This document shows, piece after piece, positions 35,250 to 43,053 of a stretch of DNA of 64,000 bases. This DNA is from Lacrimispora sp. BS-2. Its GTDB lineage: Bacteria; Bacillota; Clostridia; Lachnospirales; Lachnospiraceae. The notes under the pieces are model-generated. The model saw nothing but the letters and a program-made list of their open reading frames with translations. It made no database searches and had not been told where the DNA came from. The stretch's first letter is position 1; the number at the start of each line of letters is the position of its first letter. A program made the translations under genes and the position numbers. Location of the stretch: assembly GCF_040207125.1 (NCBI RefSeq), contig NZ_CP157940.1:4092001-4156000 (forward strand), written 5' to 3'.

Positions 35250-35764
35250 ATGAAACGAAAATTTTTAGCAGCGGCAATGACCTTTGCCTTAACGGCAGGA
35301 ATGCTTTCCGGTTGTTCCAGTTCTACAGGTTCCGCACCGGAGAACAAAGAGACCCAGACAAGTGTGGTGGCCGCCACAGAAGCCGCCAAGGCGGATAAGA
35401 CCCAGACAGAGGAAACCAAAGAAGCAAAGGGGAAGGGGACCTTAGTCGGAGTTGCCATGCCACCAAGGATCTGCAGCGGTGGAACCAGGATGGGACCAAT
35501 ATGAAGAAGGAACTGGAAGACGCCGGATATAAAGTGGATTTACAGTATGCAAGCAATGATGTCCAGACCCAGGTATCCCAGGTGGTAAAAATGGTGGATT
35601 CCGTTATGCAGGGCGGAGAAGCAGAGATCAATGATACCAAATCTTATGACAACGGAACCGAAATTATCCCTTCCTATCTGTGCGACCCGGTGGTTGTAAC
35701 GGTTGATAACTATAAGGATATGCTAATTACTTCAGGATATTACACGGAAGACCAGTTAAAGTAA
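35250..35764 (+). pseudogene. Broken ChvE/XylF-type sugar-binding lipoprotein
   Basis: The start is intact: a lipoprotein signal peptide MKRKFLAAAMTFALTAGMLSGCSS with the lipobox Cys. At about 35459 the frame is lost: ATGCCACCAAGG reads MPPR in frame zero, but removal of the frameshift gives MPTKDLQRWNQDGTNMKKEL, the conserved start of ChvE-type proteins. The reading frame then continues to VSQVVKMVDSVMQGG and jumps to the C-terminal end (SYLCDPVVVTVDNYKDMLI, TEDQLK). About two-thirds of the mature protein is missing. So it carries one indel and one large internal deletion. Confidence 0.85.
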
Positions 35765-35769
35765 TAAAA

Positions 35770-35958
35770 GTTATTTTCTTATGGGGACGGCTTCTTACGG
35801 TGACCCCGATCATTGGGATTTACAGTTATATTTCTTCCAAGACCACTACAGGCAGGTATTTTTATGCTGTGGGCGGAAATGAGAAGGCCACCAGACTGTC
35901 CGGTATTGACATCAATAAAGTGTATTTAAAAATGCTGTTATCTTGTACATACGTATAA
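35770..35958 (+). pseudogene. Remnant of a sugar ABC permease (GguB/XylH-like)
   Basis: A frame without a start encodes IIGIYSYISSKTTTGRYFYAVGG followed by NEKATRLSGIDINKVY, the conserved cytoplasmic loop of ribose/xylose-type permeases. Everything before and after is gone. It keeps the normal operon order of binding protein, ATPase, permease, but the ATPase gene is absent. Confidence 0.8.
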
Positions 35959-35973
35959 GAGGCAGCATTTTTT
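35928..35973 (+). terminator. Terminator overlapping the permease remnant
   Basis: AAAAATGCTG and CAGCATTTTTT close a longer imperfect stem with ATCTTGTAC/GTATAAGA inside it, followed by C and further T's. Confidence 0.7.
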
Positions 35974-36136
35974 CATTTCCCTTATAAGACATTTTCCGCA
36001 TTTTGTTATCTCTGGATTCTCCTGCCAATAAGCGTCTTATTTAAATAAAAATCCCCCTATATATAGAAATCTGGTCAAACTTGTGGTAGAATGCTACAAG
36101 TAAAAGAATGTTTTTAAAGTTAAAGGAGCATAAATT

Positions 36137-36691
36137 ATGGGAAAGATAAAAGTAACAACTTGCGGAATAGAAGGACTTTATGTCATTGAGCCTGCGGTAT
36201 TTCACGATTCCAGAGGATATTTCATGGAAACCTATAATCAGAATGATTTTAAGGAAGCCGGACTTGACATGGTTTTTGTACAGGACAACCAGTCCATGTC
36301 CGTAAGAGGCGTGCTGCGGGGCCTTCATTTCCAGAAACAGTTTCCACAGGGAAAGCTGGTGCGTGTTGTAAGAGGAACGGTGTTTGACGTGGCAGTGGAC
36401 CTGCGTTCCGCTTCTGAAACCTATGGAAAATGGTTTGGTGTGGAGCTGTCTGCGGAAAATAAAAAGCAGTTCTATATTCCGGAAGGCTTTGCCCATGGAT
36501 TTTTAGTTTTGTCTGATGAGGCAGAATTCGCATATAAATGTACCGATTTCTATCACCCAGGCGATGAAGGCGGAATTTTGTGGAGCGATCCGGTAATCGG
36601 CATTGACTGGCCGATCGAGGAAGGTATGGAACTGATCATTTCTGATAAAGATCAAAAGTGGAGCGGAATCCGGGATACCTTCAAATTTTAG
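36137..36691 (+). CDS. rfbC: dTDP-4-dehydrorhamnose 3,5-epimerase
   Basis: A 184-residue cupin enzyme that makes dTDP-4-dehydro-L-rhamnose. The motifs are VFHDSRGYFMETYN at the N terminus, VQDNQSMSVRGVLRGLHFQ with the catalytic His, GTVFDVAVDLR, and IPEGFAHGFLVLSDEAEFAYKCTDFY with the Tyr. AAAGGAGC precedes the ATG. It is 15 nt upstream of the ABC permease gene. No other rml gene is in the window. Confidence 0.93.
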   Translation: MGKIKVTTCGIEGLYVIEPAVFHDSRGYFMETYNQNDFKEAGLDMVFVQDNQSMSVRGVLRGLHFQKQFPQGKLVRVVRGTVFDVAVDLRSASETYGKWFGVELSAENKKQFYIPEGFAHGFLVLSDEAEFAYKCTDFYHPGDEGGILWSDPVIGIDWPIEEGMELIISDKDQKWSGIRDTFKF

Positions 36692-36706
36692 TGAGAGGAG
36701 AAAACC

Positions 36707-37519
36707 ATGAATTATCTGGTTTCCTTAATAAAAGAAATAATTGCAAAGAGAAAGCTTATTCTGGATCTGTCAAAGGCGGATTTTAAAAAACGGTTTGTAG
36801 GTTCCTATTTTGGGATCGCATGGATGTTTTTGCAGCCTATGGCAACGGTACTGGTATATTTTTTCGTATTCCAGATGGGCTTTAAAAGCGTGCCTCCTGT
36901 CCCGGAATATCCTTATGTACTTTGGCTGATTCCTGGCATTGTGCCCTGGTTTTATTTCAGCGAGGTGCTGAACATGGGGACGGGCTGTCTTCAGGAGTAT
37001 AATTATCTGGTAAAAAAGGTGGTATTCCGGGTGGAGATCCTTCCGGTCATCAAGATGATTTCCTGCATGATGGTACATGGCATTTTTGCAATCATCATGA
37101 TCCTGGTGTTTTTCTGCTATGGCTATTTTCCAAAGGCAAGCTGGATACAGATCCTGTATTATTCCTTTGCAAGCTCCATGCTTTCTTTAGCCATTGCGTA
37201 TTTTACCAGTGCCATTCATGTGTTTTTCAAGGATATGGCTCAGATCATAGGGATCTGCCTGCAGTTTGGTATGTGGATGGTGCCGATTATGTGGGCGCCG
37301 GAGATGTTTCCGTCAATTCCATCCTGGCTGCCGGTCCTGCTTAAGTTAAATCCCTTTTATTATATCGTGGCCGGATACCGGGACAGCATGCTGACCGGAA
37401 ACTGGCTGACAGAACGGCCCACCCTGGGACTTTATTTCTGGTCAGTGACCATTGTCCTGATGCTTATAGGGCTGAAAGTATTTAAAAAGCTCCGCCCGCA
37501 CTTTTCCGATGTGCTGTAA
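36707..37519 (+). CDS. ABC-2 polysaccharide export permease (Wzm/TagG)
   Basis: 270 residues with six membrane segments. SKADFKKRFVGSYFGIAWMFLQPM and VPWFYFSEVLNMGTGCLQEYNYLVKKVVFRVEILP, read as overlapping short blocks, are typical of polysaccharide and teichoic acid exporters. It works with the ATPase encoded next. GAGAGGAG lies before the ATG. Element B1 lies between this gene and its ATPase partner. Confidence 0.9.
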   Translation: MNYLVSLIKEIIAKRKLILDLSKADFKKRFVGSYFGIAWMFLQPMATVLVYFFVFQMGFKSVPPVPEYPYVLWLIPGIVPWFYFSEVLNMGTGCLQEYNYLVKKVVFRVEILPVIKMISCMMVHGIFAIIMILVFFCYGYFPKASWIQILYYSFASSMLSLAIAYFTSAIHVFFKDMAQIIGICLQFGMWMVPIMWAPEMFPSIPSWLPVLLKLNPFYYIVAGYRDSMLTGNWLTERPTLGLYFWSVTIVLMLIGLKVFKKLRPHFSDVL

Positions 37520-37523
37520 CCTT

Positions 37524-37665
37524 CACGAAAGCAATGAGCAGTGCGAAATATGACATAAAGTAATTTTCGTTGTGCTCGCACATAAGAAAATTATTTTGTG
37601 GAATATTTCATAGGGCGAATGCCCGTGAGCCTGCAAAACTTTCAGTTTTGCAGGCTGCACTGCGG
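37524..37665 (+). repeat. Element B, copy B1 (142 nt)
   Basis: Starts CACGAAAGCAATGAGC and ends CTGCACTGCGG. It has an outer stem GCAGTGC/GCACTGC and three hairpins: a long one with ~24-bp arms and the conserved centre GTTGTGCTCGCACATAA, GGGCGAATGCCC, and a CTGCAAAAC/GTTTTGCAG hairpin. B2 (57326-57467, opposite strand) is also 142 nt. It sits between wzm and wzt. Confidence 0.88.
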
Positions 37666-37701
37666 ACCTGTGGGATAATTTAATGTAACATGGAGGATTC
37701 A

Positions 37702-39048
37702 ATGTCCGTAGAAAGTAACAACAAAGCAATAACCGTTAATAATGTAACAAAAATATATAAACTATACGAAAAGCCTGTTGACCGTTTAAAAGAGGCTTTA
37801 AGCGTGACCCACAAAAATTACCACAGGGATTTCTATGCCTTAAACGGCATTTCTTTTGATGTGGAAAAAGGACAAACCGTGGGGATCATCGGAACCAATG
37901 GATCGGGCAAGTCCACCATACTGAAAATCATTACCGGAGTCCTTACGCCCACCTCAGGCAGTTTAGAGGTAAACGGAGTAATTTCCGCCCTTTTGGAGCT
38001 GGGAGCCGGATTTAATATGGATTATACCGGAATCGAAAACATTTACATGAATGGCACCATGATGGGCTTCTCCAAAAAAGAGATGGAGGGGAAGCTTCAG
38101 GACATCCTGGATTTCGCAGACATCGGAGATTTTGTGTACCAGCCTGTAAAGACCTACTCAAGCGGTATGTTCGTCCGTCTGGCATTTGCGCTGGCAATCA
38201 ACGTGGAGCCTGAAATCCTTATCGTTGACGAGGCCTTATCCGTTGGAGACGTATTTTTCCAGGCCAAATGCTACCGCCGCATGGAAGAAATCCGCCGGAA
38301 CGGGACCACCATATTAATGGTCACTCATGATATGGGAGCAATCATCAAATATTGTGACCGTGTAGTAGTATTAAACAAAGGTAATTTTATTGCTGAGGGA
38401 GAGCCTGGAAAGATGGTGGATCTCTATAAAAAGATCCTGGCAAATCAGATGGACGACCTTGGAGAAGAACTGGAAGAGATACGAAGCGGCATATTAAGCG
38501 ACTTTTCCGGGGAACAGGCATCTGTTCTGGCGCAGTCTAAAAACTCCCGCCAGGAAGGGCTTATGAAGGAAAAGCTGACGATCAACCCAAGCCGTACCGA
38601 ATACGGCGACAAGAGAGCGGAGATCGTGGATTTCGGGCTTCTGGACGAAAGAGGAAATGTGACCAATCTCCTTCTTAAAGGGGAGTACTTTACCATTAAG
38701 GAGCGGATCCATTTTCATACCCAAATCGAGACGCCGATCTTCACCTATACCATCAAAGATAAGCGGGGGGCCGATTTAACCGGCACCAACACCATGTACG
38801 AGGCCTCTGATGTGCAGGCCGTGGGAAAAGGCGATGAATATGAGGTGGAATTTAACCAGAAAATGACCCTTCAGGGAGGGGAGTATCTTCTTTCCATGAG
38901 CTGCACGGGATTTGAAAACGGAGAGCATGTAGTTTACCACCGCCTGTATGACATCGCAAACATTACGGTCATTTCCAATAAAAATACGGTAGGTATTTAT
39001 GATATGGAACCGGAAGTAAGCTTAAAGCTTTACCGGGCAGGAGAGTGA
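37702..39048 (+). CDS. ABC polysaccharide exporter ATPase with Wzt_C domain
   Basis: 448 residues. The nucleotide-binding domain has Walker A GTNGSGKST (~63-71), the signature YSSGMFVRLAFALA and Walker B EILIVDEALSVGD. A C-terminal domain from ~300 to 445 (AEIVDFGLLDERGNVTNLLL, YHRLYDIANITVIS) matches Wzt_C, which in E. coli O9a binds the modified non-reducing end of the polymer. This suggests export of a chain with a recognised terminal cap. I choose ATG 37702 because GGAGG lies just upstream; 37690 is inside the ribosome site. Confidence 0.92.
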   Translation: MSVESNNKAITVNNVTKIYKLYEKPVDRLKEALSVTHKNYHRDFYALNGISFDVEKGQTVGIIGTNGSGKSTILKIITGVLTPTSGSLEVNGVISALLELGAGFNMDYTGIENIYMNGTMMGFSKKEMEGKLQDILDFADIGDFVYQPVKTYSSGMFVRLAFALAINVEPEILIVDEALSVGDVFFQAKCYRRMEEIRRNGTTILMVTHDMGAIIKYCDRVVVLNKGNFIAEGEPGKMVDLYKKILANQMDDLGEELEEIRSGILSDFSGEQASVLAQSKNSRQEGLMKEKLTINPSRTEYGDKRAEIVDFGLLDERGNVTNLLLKGEYFTIKERIHFHTQIETPIFTYTIKDKRGADLTGTNTMYEASDVQAVGKGDEYEVEFNQKMTLQGGEYLLSMSCTGFENGEHVVYHRLYDIANITVISNKNTVGIYDMEPEVSLKLYRAGE

Positions 39049-39061
39049 GGAGGAAACGTCC

Positions 39062-39841
39062 ATGAATGATATCAGCCCTGAACTTAAGAAGCTGTTTTTA
39101 AAATATGATGGGGATACAAAAAAGCTGCTGCAGGAAAATCCAAACCTGGATTACCTGTATGCATTATCCGATATACGTGAGAACCTGCTGGAGTGGTATG
39201 AATTTGATGAGGCGGCTTCCCTACTGCAGATAGGGTCCGACTATGGCGCCCTGACCGGCCTATACAGCAGGCGGGTCAGACAGGTAACCGTTCTTGACCC
39301 TGACCGCAATAATCTGTCGGTCAACCGTCTGCGCAACGAAAAACAGGAAAACATCCGGTATATAACAGGGGAATTAGATTCCTTTGAAGAGGAAGGCTTT
39401 GATTATGTAGTGATGGTGGGGTCCTTAAGGCCGCCCTATGACAAGCATATAAAAAAAGCAAAATCCCTTTTAAAGCCGGAAGGAAAGCTGATTCTTTCCA
39501 TATGCAACCGCTTGGGCCTTAAATATCAGGCCGGTGCGGTTCCTGACAGGGACCGCCTTTCAAGGACAGAGGTCTTAGAGCTTTTGTGCGGAGAAAACGG
39601 ACAGCAGGGAAAGGCAGAATTCTATTATCCCATGCCGGATTACCGTTTGCCGGTGACTATGTATTCCGATGAGTACCTGCCGGGCAAGGGAGATCTGACT
39701 CATGCCATTCTTGCCTATGATTATCCCAAATATCTGAGGTTTGATTTAGGAAAGATGTTTGATGAGGTATGTGAAGGAAAACAGTTTGAGACATTTGCCA
39801 ATTCATTTTTAACCATTTGGAGCCGTTATGAAAAAAATTAA
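39062..39841 (+). CDS. Class I SAM-dependent methyltransferase
   Basis: 259 residues with a Rossmann-type methyltransferase core: AASLLQIGSDYGALTGLYS (motif I), VTVLDPD (motif II acidic end) and FDYVVMVGSL with LLKPEGKLILSICN. The last 14 nt overlap the start of the next gene, so the two are translationally coupled. Following a Wzt_C-type ATPase and preceding a kinase-like/coiled-coil protein, it is a candidate for methylation of the glycan terminus or of a sugar phosphate. The substrate is not known. Confidence 0.83.
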   Translation: MNDISPELKKLFLKYDGDTKKLLQENPNLDYLYALSDIRENLLEWYEFDEAASLLQIGSDYGALTGLYSRRVRQVTVLDPDRNNLSVNRLRNEKQENIRYITGELDSFEEEGFDYVVMVGSLRPPYDKHIKKAKSLLKPEGKLILSICNRLGLKYQAGAVPDRDRLSRTEVLELLCGENGQQGKAEFYYPMPDYRLPVTMYSDEYLPGKGDLTHAILAYDYPKYLRFDLGKMFDEVCEGKQFETFANSFLTIWSRYEKN

Positions 39842-42800
39842 CTTTGTGAAATACAACAAGACCCGCAGGGATGCGTTCCAGATCCGCACCAGTCTGGTGG
39901 AAGAGAACGGCTGTCCTTTTGTAGAAAAGTCAGCCTTAAGGCCTGAGGGTGTTGCGCATATAAAATCCCTTGAGGAAAAATATAAAAGCCTTGCTTCCCA
40001 AAGCCAGGGGCTTAAGGTCACCGGGGTTTCCATAAGTCCGGATGAAAAGACTGCCCGTTTTGATTTCCTTAAGGGACAGACCCTTTCCGAGCTATTGGGA
40101 AGGGAGATCAGTAATGGGAAGATTCCCGTATCCCAAATGGAAGACGCACTTTCCCTGATCCTTGGCGTGAAAGAAAACTGCATCATTCCCTTTACCATTA
40201 TGGCTGAATTTGAAGAGGTGTTCGGTAAGCTTGCTGAGGCAGATGAAATCATAAAAAAAGACTGGGCGTTTAAAACCTCCAACATTGACTGTCTTTTTGA
40301 GAACATCATGATGACTGAGGATGGTCCTTATCTCCTGGACTATGAATGGGTATTTTCCTTCCCGGTTCCGGTCACTTTTATAAAATTCAGGGTTCTTTAT
40401 TACTTTTACCAGCAATATAAAAGCCTTTTATCCTATGATTCCATGGAAACCTTTATGGAAGAATTCGGTGTTGAGGCAGACCGAATCCCAACATATGCTG
40501 AGATGGAACGCTGCTTCCAGGAATATGTCCATGGAGAGAACCAGCAGATCTATCTGGTCAATTACATGCAGGAAACCCATGCCTTGCCTGAGGATATGTA
40601 TGATTTGTCCCAGGTGATCGATGAGACAAAGGAACGCCTTTCCCAGATGGAAATGGAGATACGGGAAAAGGATGTGCTCATCACCAGGCAGCAGGAGGAG
40701 AAGCGCTTGACCGACAATCATGTGACCAACCAGGAAATGATCATTCAGACGCTCCGGACGGATTGTGATGATATGAGGGAAATGATCTCCTGGCTTCGGG
40801 GACATGAGGCATTGACCTTCCGCGCCAGAAGAAAGCTGGGAAGAATCTTTAACCAAAGGTTCCCCAAGGGGACCAGAAAGCGGAAGCTGCTGTTCTACGC
40901 CAAGGATACGGTATTTCATCCGCTTAAATCCTTCCGCCTCTATACAACAGAGGAAGGAAGGAACCTGATCGAAGGGGATATGAAGATTGGAGATGCCTAC
41001 CGGACTCATGGAAAGCTCCGTTTTATAAAAGAGGGCCATCCCATGGTATCCATCATAATCCCGGTCTACAATCAGATCCATTATACCTATGCCTGTCTTG
41101 CGTCTATTTTGGAGCATACCAGGGACGTGGTGTATGAGGTCATTATAGCGGACGATGTTTCTACGGATGCAACGGCCGAGCTTTCAAAATTCACGGAAAA
41201 CGTGGTCATATGCCGCAATGAGACCAACCAGGGTTTTTTGCGGAACTGCAACCAGGCAGCCAAAGCTGCCAGAGGAAAATATGTCATGTTCTTAAACAAT
41301 GACACCCAGGTAACAGAAGGGTGGCTGAGCAGCCTGGTAAACTTAATCGAATCAGACCCAACCATCGGCATGGTGGGATCCAAGCTGGTTTATCCTGACG
41401 GACGCCTGCAGGAAGCAGGAGGAATCATATTCCGTGACGGTTCCGGCTGGAATTACGGACGTCTTGACGATCCGGATAAGGCGGAATACAACTATGTAAA
41501 AGATGTGGACTATATATCCGGTGCTGCTATCCTTCTTTCCAATGACTTATGGAAACGGATCGGCGGATTTGATGACCGTTTTGCCCCAGCCTACTGTGAG
41601 GACTCTGACCTTGCCTTTGAGGTACGCAAGGCGGGCCTTCGGGTGGTTTACCAGCCTCTATCCAAGGTCATTCATTTTGAGGGCGTTTCCAACGGAACGG
41701 ATGTCAACGGCTCAGGCCTTAAACGGTATCAGGTGGAAAATGGCCTTAAGTTAAGGGAAAAGTGGGCGGCTGAATTTAAGCTGCAGAGTGAAAACAACGG
41801 AAATCCCGACGTATTCCGGGCCAGGGAGAGAAGCCAGGGCAAGGATATTATTCTGGTAGTGGACCACTATGTTCCCACCTATGACCGGGATGCAGGCTCA
41901 AAGACCACCTTCCAGTATTTGAAGATGTTCCTGGAAAAGGGCTATGTGGTAAAATTTCTGGGAGATAATTTCCTTCATGAAGAACCCTATTCCACCGCGT
42001 TACAGCAGATGGGAATTGAGATCCTTTACGGCAGGGAATACCAGGTAAAGATATGGGACTGGTTAAAAGAGCATGGAAATGATATTAAGGTAGCTTATTT
42101 GAACCGTCCTCATATAGCAACCAAGTATGTGGATTTTATCAAGGATAAAACAAACATTAAGATGATTTATTATGGGCATGATCTGCATTTCTTAAGGGAA
42201 GGCAGAGAGTATGAGCTGACCGGGGATCCTAAGAAGAGGGAGTCCTCTGAGTATTGGAAATCCGTGGAGCTTCGCCTTATGAGAAAGGCTGCGGTATCCT
42301 ATTATCCCTCCTATGTGGAACGGGAGGCCATTCATGAGATAGAGCCTTCTATCCATGTGAAAGCCATTGTAGCCTATGTTTACGAAAAGTTCTTAAACCA
42401 TATTCCCGATGACTTTGAGAAGAGGGAAGGACTCTTGTTTGTTGGAGGATTTGCCCATCCGCCTAACGCAGATGCAGTTTTGTGGTTTGCACAGGAAATA
42501 TTCCCTTTAATCAGGAAACAGCTTTCTGTCAATTTCTACATCGTGGGCTCCAGGGTAACAGATGAGATTAAGGCTCTGGAGCAGCCGGGCAGCGGAATCA
42601 TTGTAAAGGGATTTGTATCAGAAGAAGAACTGGCAAGTCTTTATTTAAACTGCCGGGTTGTGGTGGTGCCTCTGCGTTACGGTGCCGGTGTAAAGGGAAA
42701 AGTCATCGAAGCCTTATATAACGGTGCTCCGGTCGTTACCACATCCATCGGTGCAGAGGGAATCCCTGAGGCAGAGAAGGTCATGGTGGTGAGAGATGAG

Positions 42801-42941
42801 CCGGCAGCCTTTGCCGGAGAGGTGGTTTCCCTGTATCAGGATACTGGGCGGTGTAAGCAGATGTGTCTGGAAACCCAGAATTATATACGCAAATACCACA
42901 GCATAGAAGCAGCCTGGAATGTAATAGGAGAAGATTTTTAA
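39828..42941 (+). CDS. Large multidomain protein: kinase-like, coiled coil, GT2, GT4
   Basis: 1037 residues. Residues ~1-250 have a kinase-like fold pattern: FVEKSALRPEG (candidate Lys), a catalytic-loop motif IDCLFEN with Asp154 and Asn159 in the D-x4-N spacing, and DYEW at 171-174 in the DFG place. Residues ~265-325 are a coiled coil (KERLSQMEMEIREKDVLITR). A GT2 domain spans ~405-655 (VSIIIPVYNQIHYTY, FLNNDTQV, YCEDSDLAFEVRKAG). A GT4-type domain spans ~670-1037 (FVGGFAHPPNADAV, RYGAGVKGKVIEALYNGAPV). No signal peptide is visible. It begins within the methyltransferase gene. It may build and cap the glycan. Confidence 0.85.
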   Translation: MKKINFVKYNKTRRDAFQIRTSLVEENGCPFVEKSALRPEGVAHIKSLEEKYKSLASQSQGLKVTGVSISPDEKTARFDFLKGQTLSELLGREISNGKIPVSQMEDALSLILGVKENCIIPFTIMAEFEEVFGKLAEADEIIKKDWAFKTSNIDCLFENIMMTEDGPYLLDYEWVFSFPVPVTFIKFRVLYYFYQQYKSLLSYDSMETFMEEFGVEADRIPTYAEMERCFQEYVHGENQQIYLVNYMQETHALPEDMYDLSQVIDETKERLSQMEMEIREKDVLITRQQEEKRLTDNHVTNQEMIIQTLRTDCDDMREMISWLRGHEALTFRARRKLGRIFNQRFPKGTRKRKLLFYAKDTVFHPLKSFRLYTTEEGRNLIEGDMKIGDAYRTHGKLRFIKEGHPMVSIIIPVYNQIHYTYACLASILEHTRDVVYEVIIADDVSTDATAELSKFTENVVICRNETNQGFLRNCNQAAKAARGKYVMFLNNDTQVTEGWLSSLVNLIESDPTIGMVGSKLVYPDGRLQEAGGIIFRDGSGWNYGRLDDPDKAEYNYVKDVDYISGAAILLSNDLWKRIGGFDDRFAPAYCEDSDLAFEVRKAGLRVVYQPLSKVIHFEGVSNGTDVNGSGLKRYQVENGLKLREKWAAEFKLQSENNGNPDVFRARERSQGKDIILVVDHYVPTYDRDAGSKTTFQYLKMFLEKGYVVKFLGDNFLHEEPYSTALQQMGIEILYGREYQVKIWDWLKEHGNDIKVAYLNRPHIATKYVDFIKDKTNIKMIYYGHDLHFLREGREYELTGDPKKRESSEYWKSVELRLMRKAAVSYYPSYVEREAIHEIEPSIHVKAIVAYVYEKFLNHIPDDFEKREGLLFVGGFAHPPNADAVLWFAQEIFPLIRKQLSVNFYIVGSRVTDEIKALEQPGSGIIVKGFVSEEELASLYLNCRVVVVPLRYGAGVKGKVIEALYNGAPVVTTSIGAEGIPEAEKVMVVRDEPAAFAGEVVSLYQDTGRCKQMCLETQNYIRKYHSIEAAWNVIGEDF

Positions 42942-42992
42942 ACGGCAAAGCCTTAAATAACCTCGTCCCGGCTTAACCGGGCGAGGTGCCGT
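42942..42992. terminator. Hairpin after the large glycosyltransferase gene
   Basis: CCTCGTCCCGG pairs with CCGGGCGAGG (one bulge) and, beyond an asymmetric bulge, ACGGCA pairs with TGCCGT. It has no T run, so it may act as a barrier or attenuator. Confidence 0.5.
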
Positions 42993-43053
42993 GCCGCGTT
43001 TGAATCGATAGAAAGGAACTAAGGAGAAGGCAGTAAGAAAGGAAGAGGATCAC

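Noticed and set aside
36075..36105. CTTGTGGTAG...CTACAAG inverted repeat before rmlC as an operator
   Set aside because: Short, with two unpaired bases, and no convincing -35 near it. Not enough to call.
40428..41117. 229-codon frame on the minus strand
   Set aside because: Shadow of the multidomain glycosyltransferase gene; no ribosome site or family motif.
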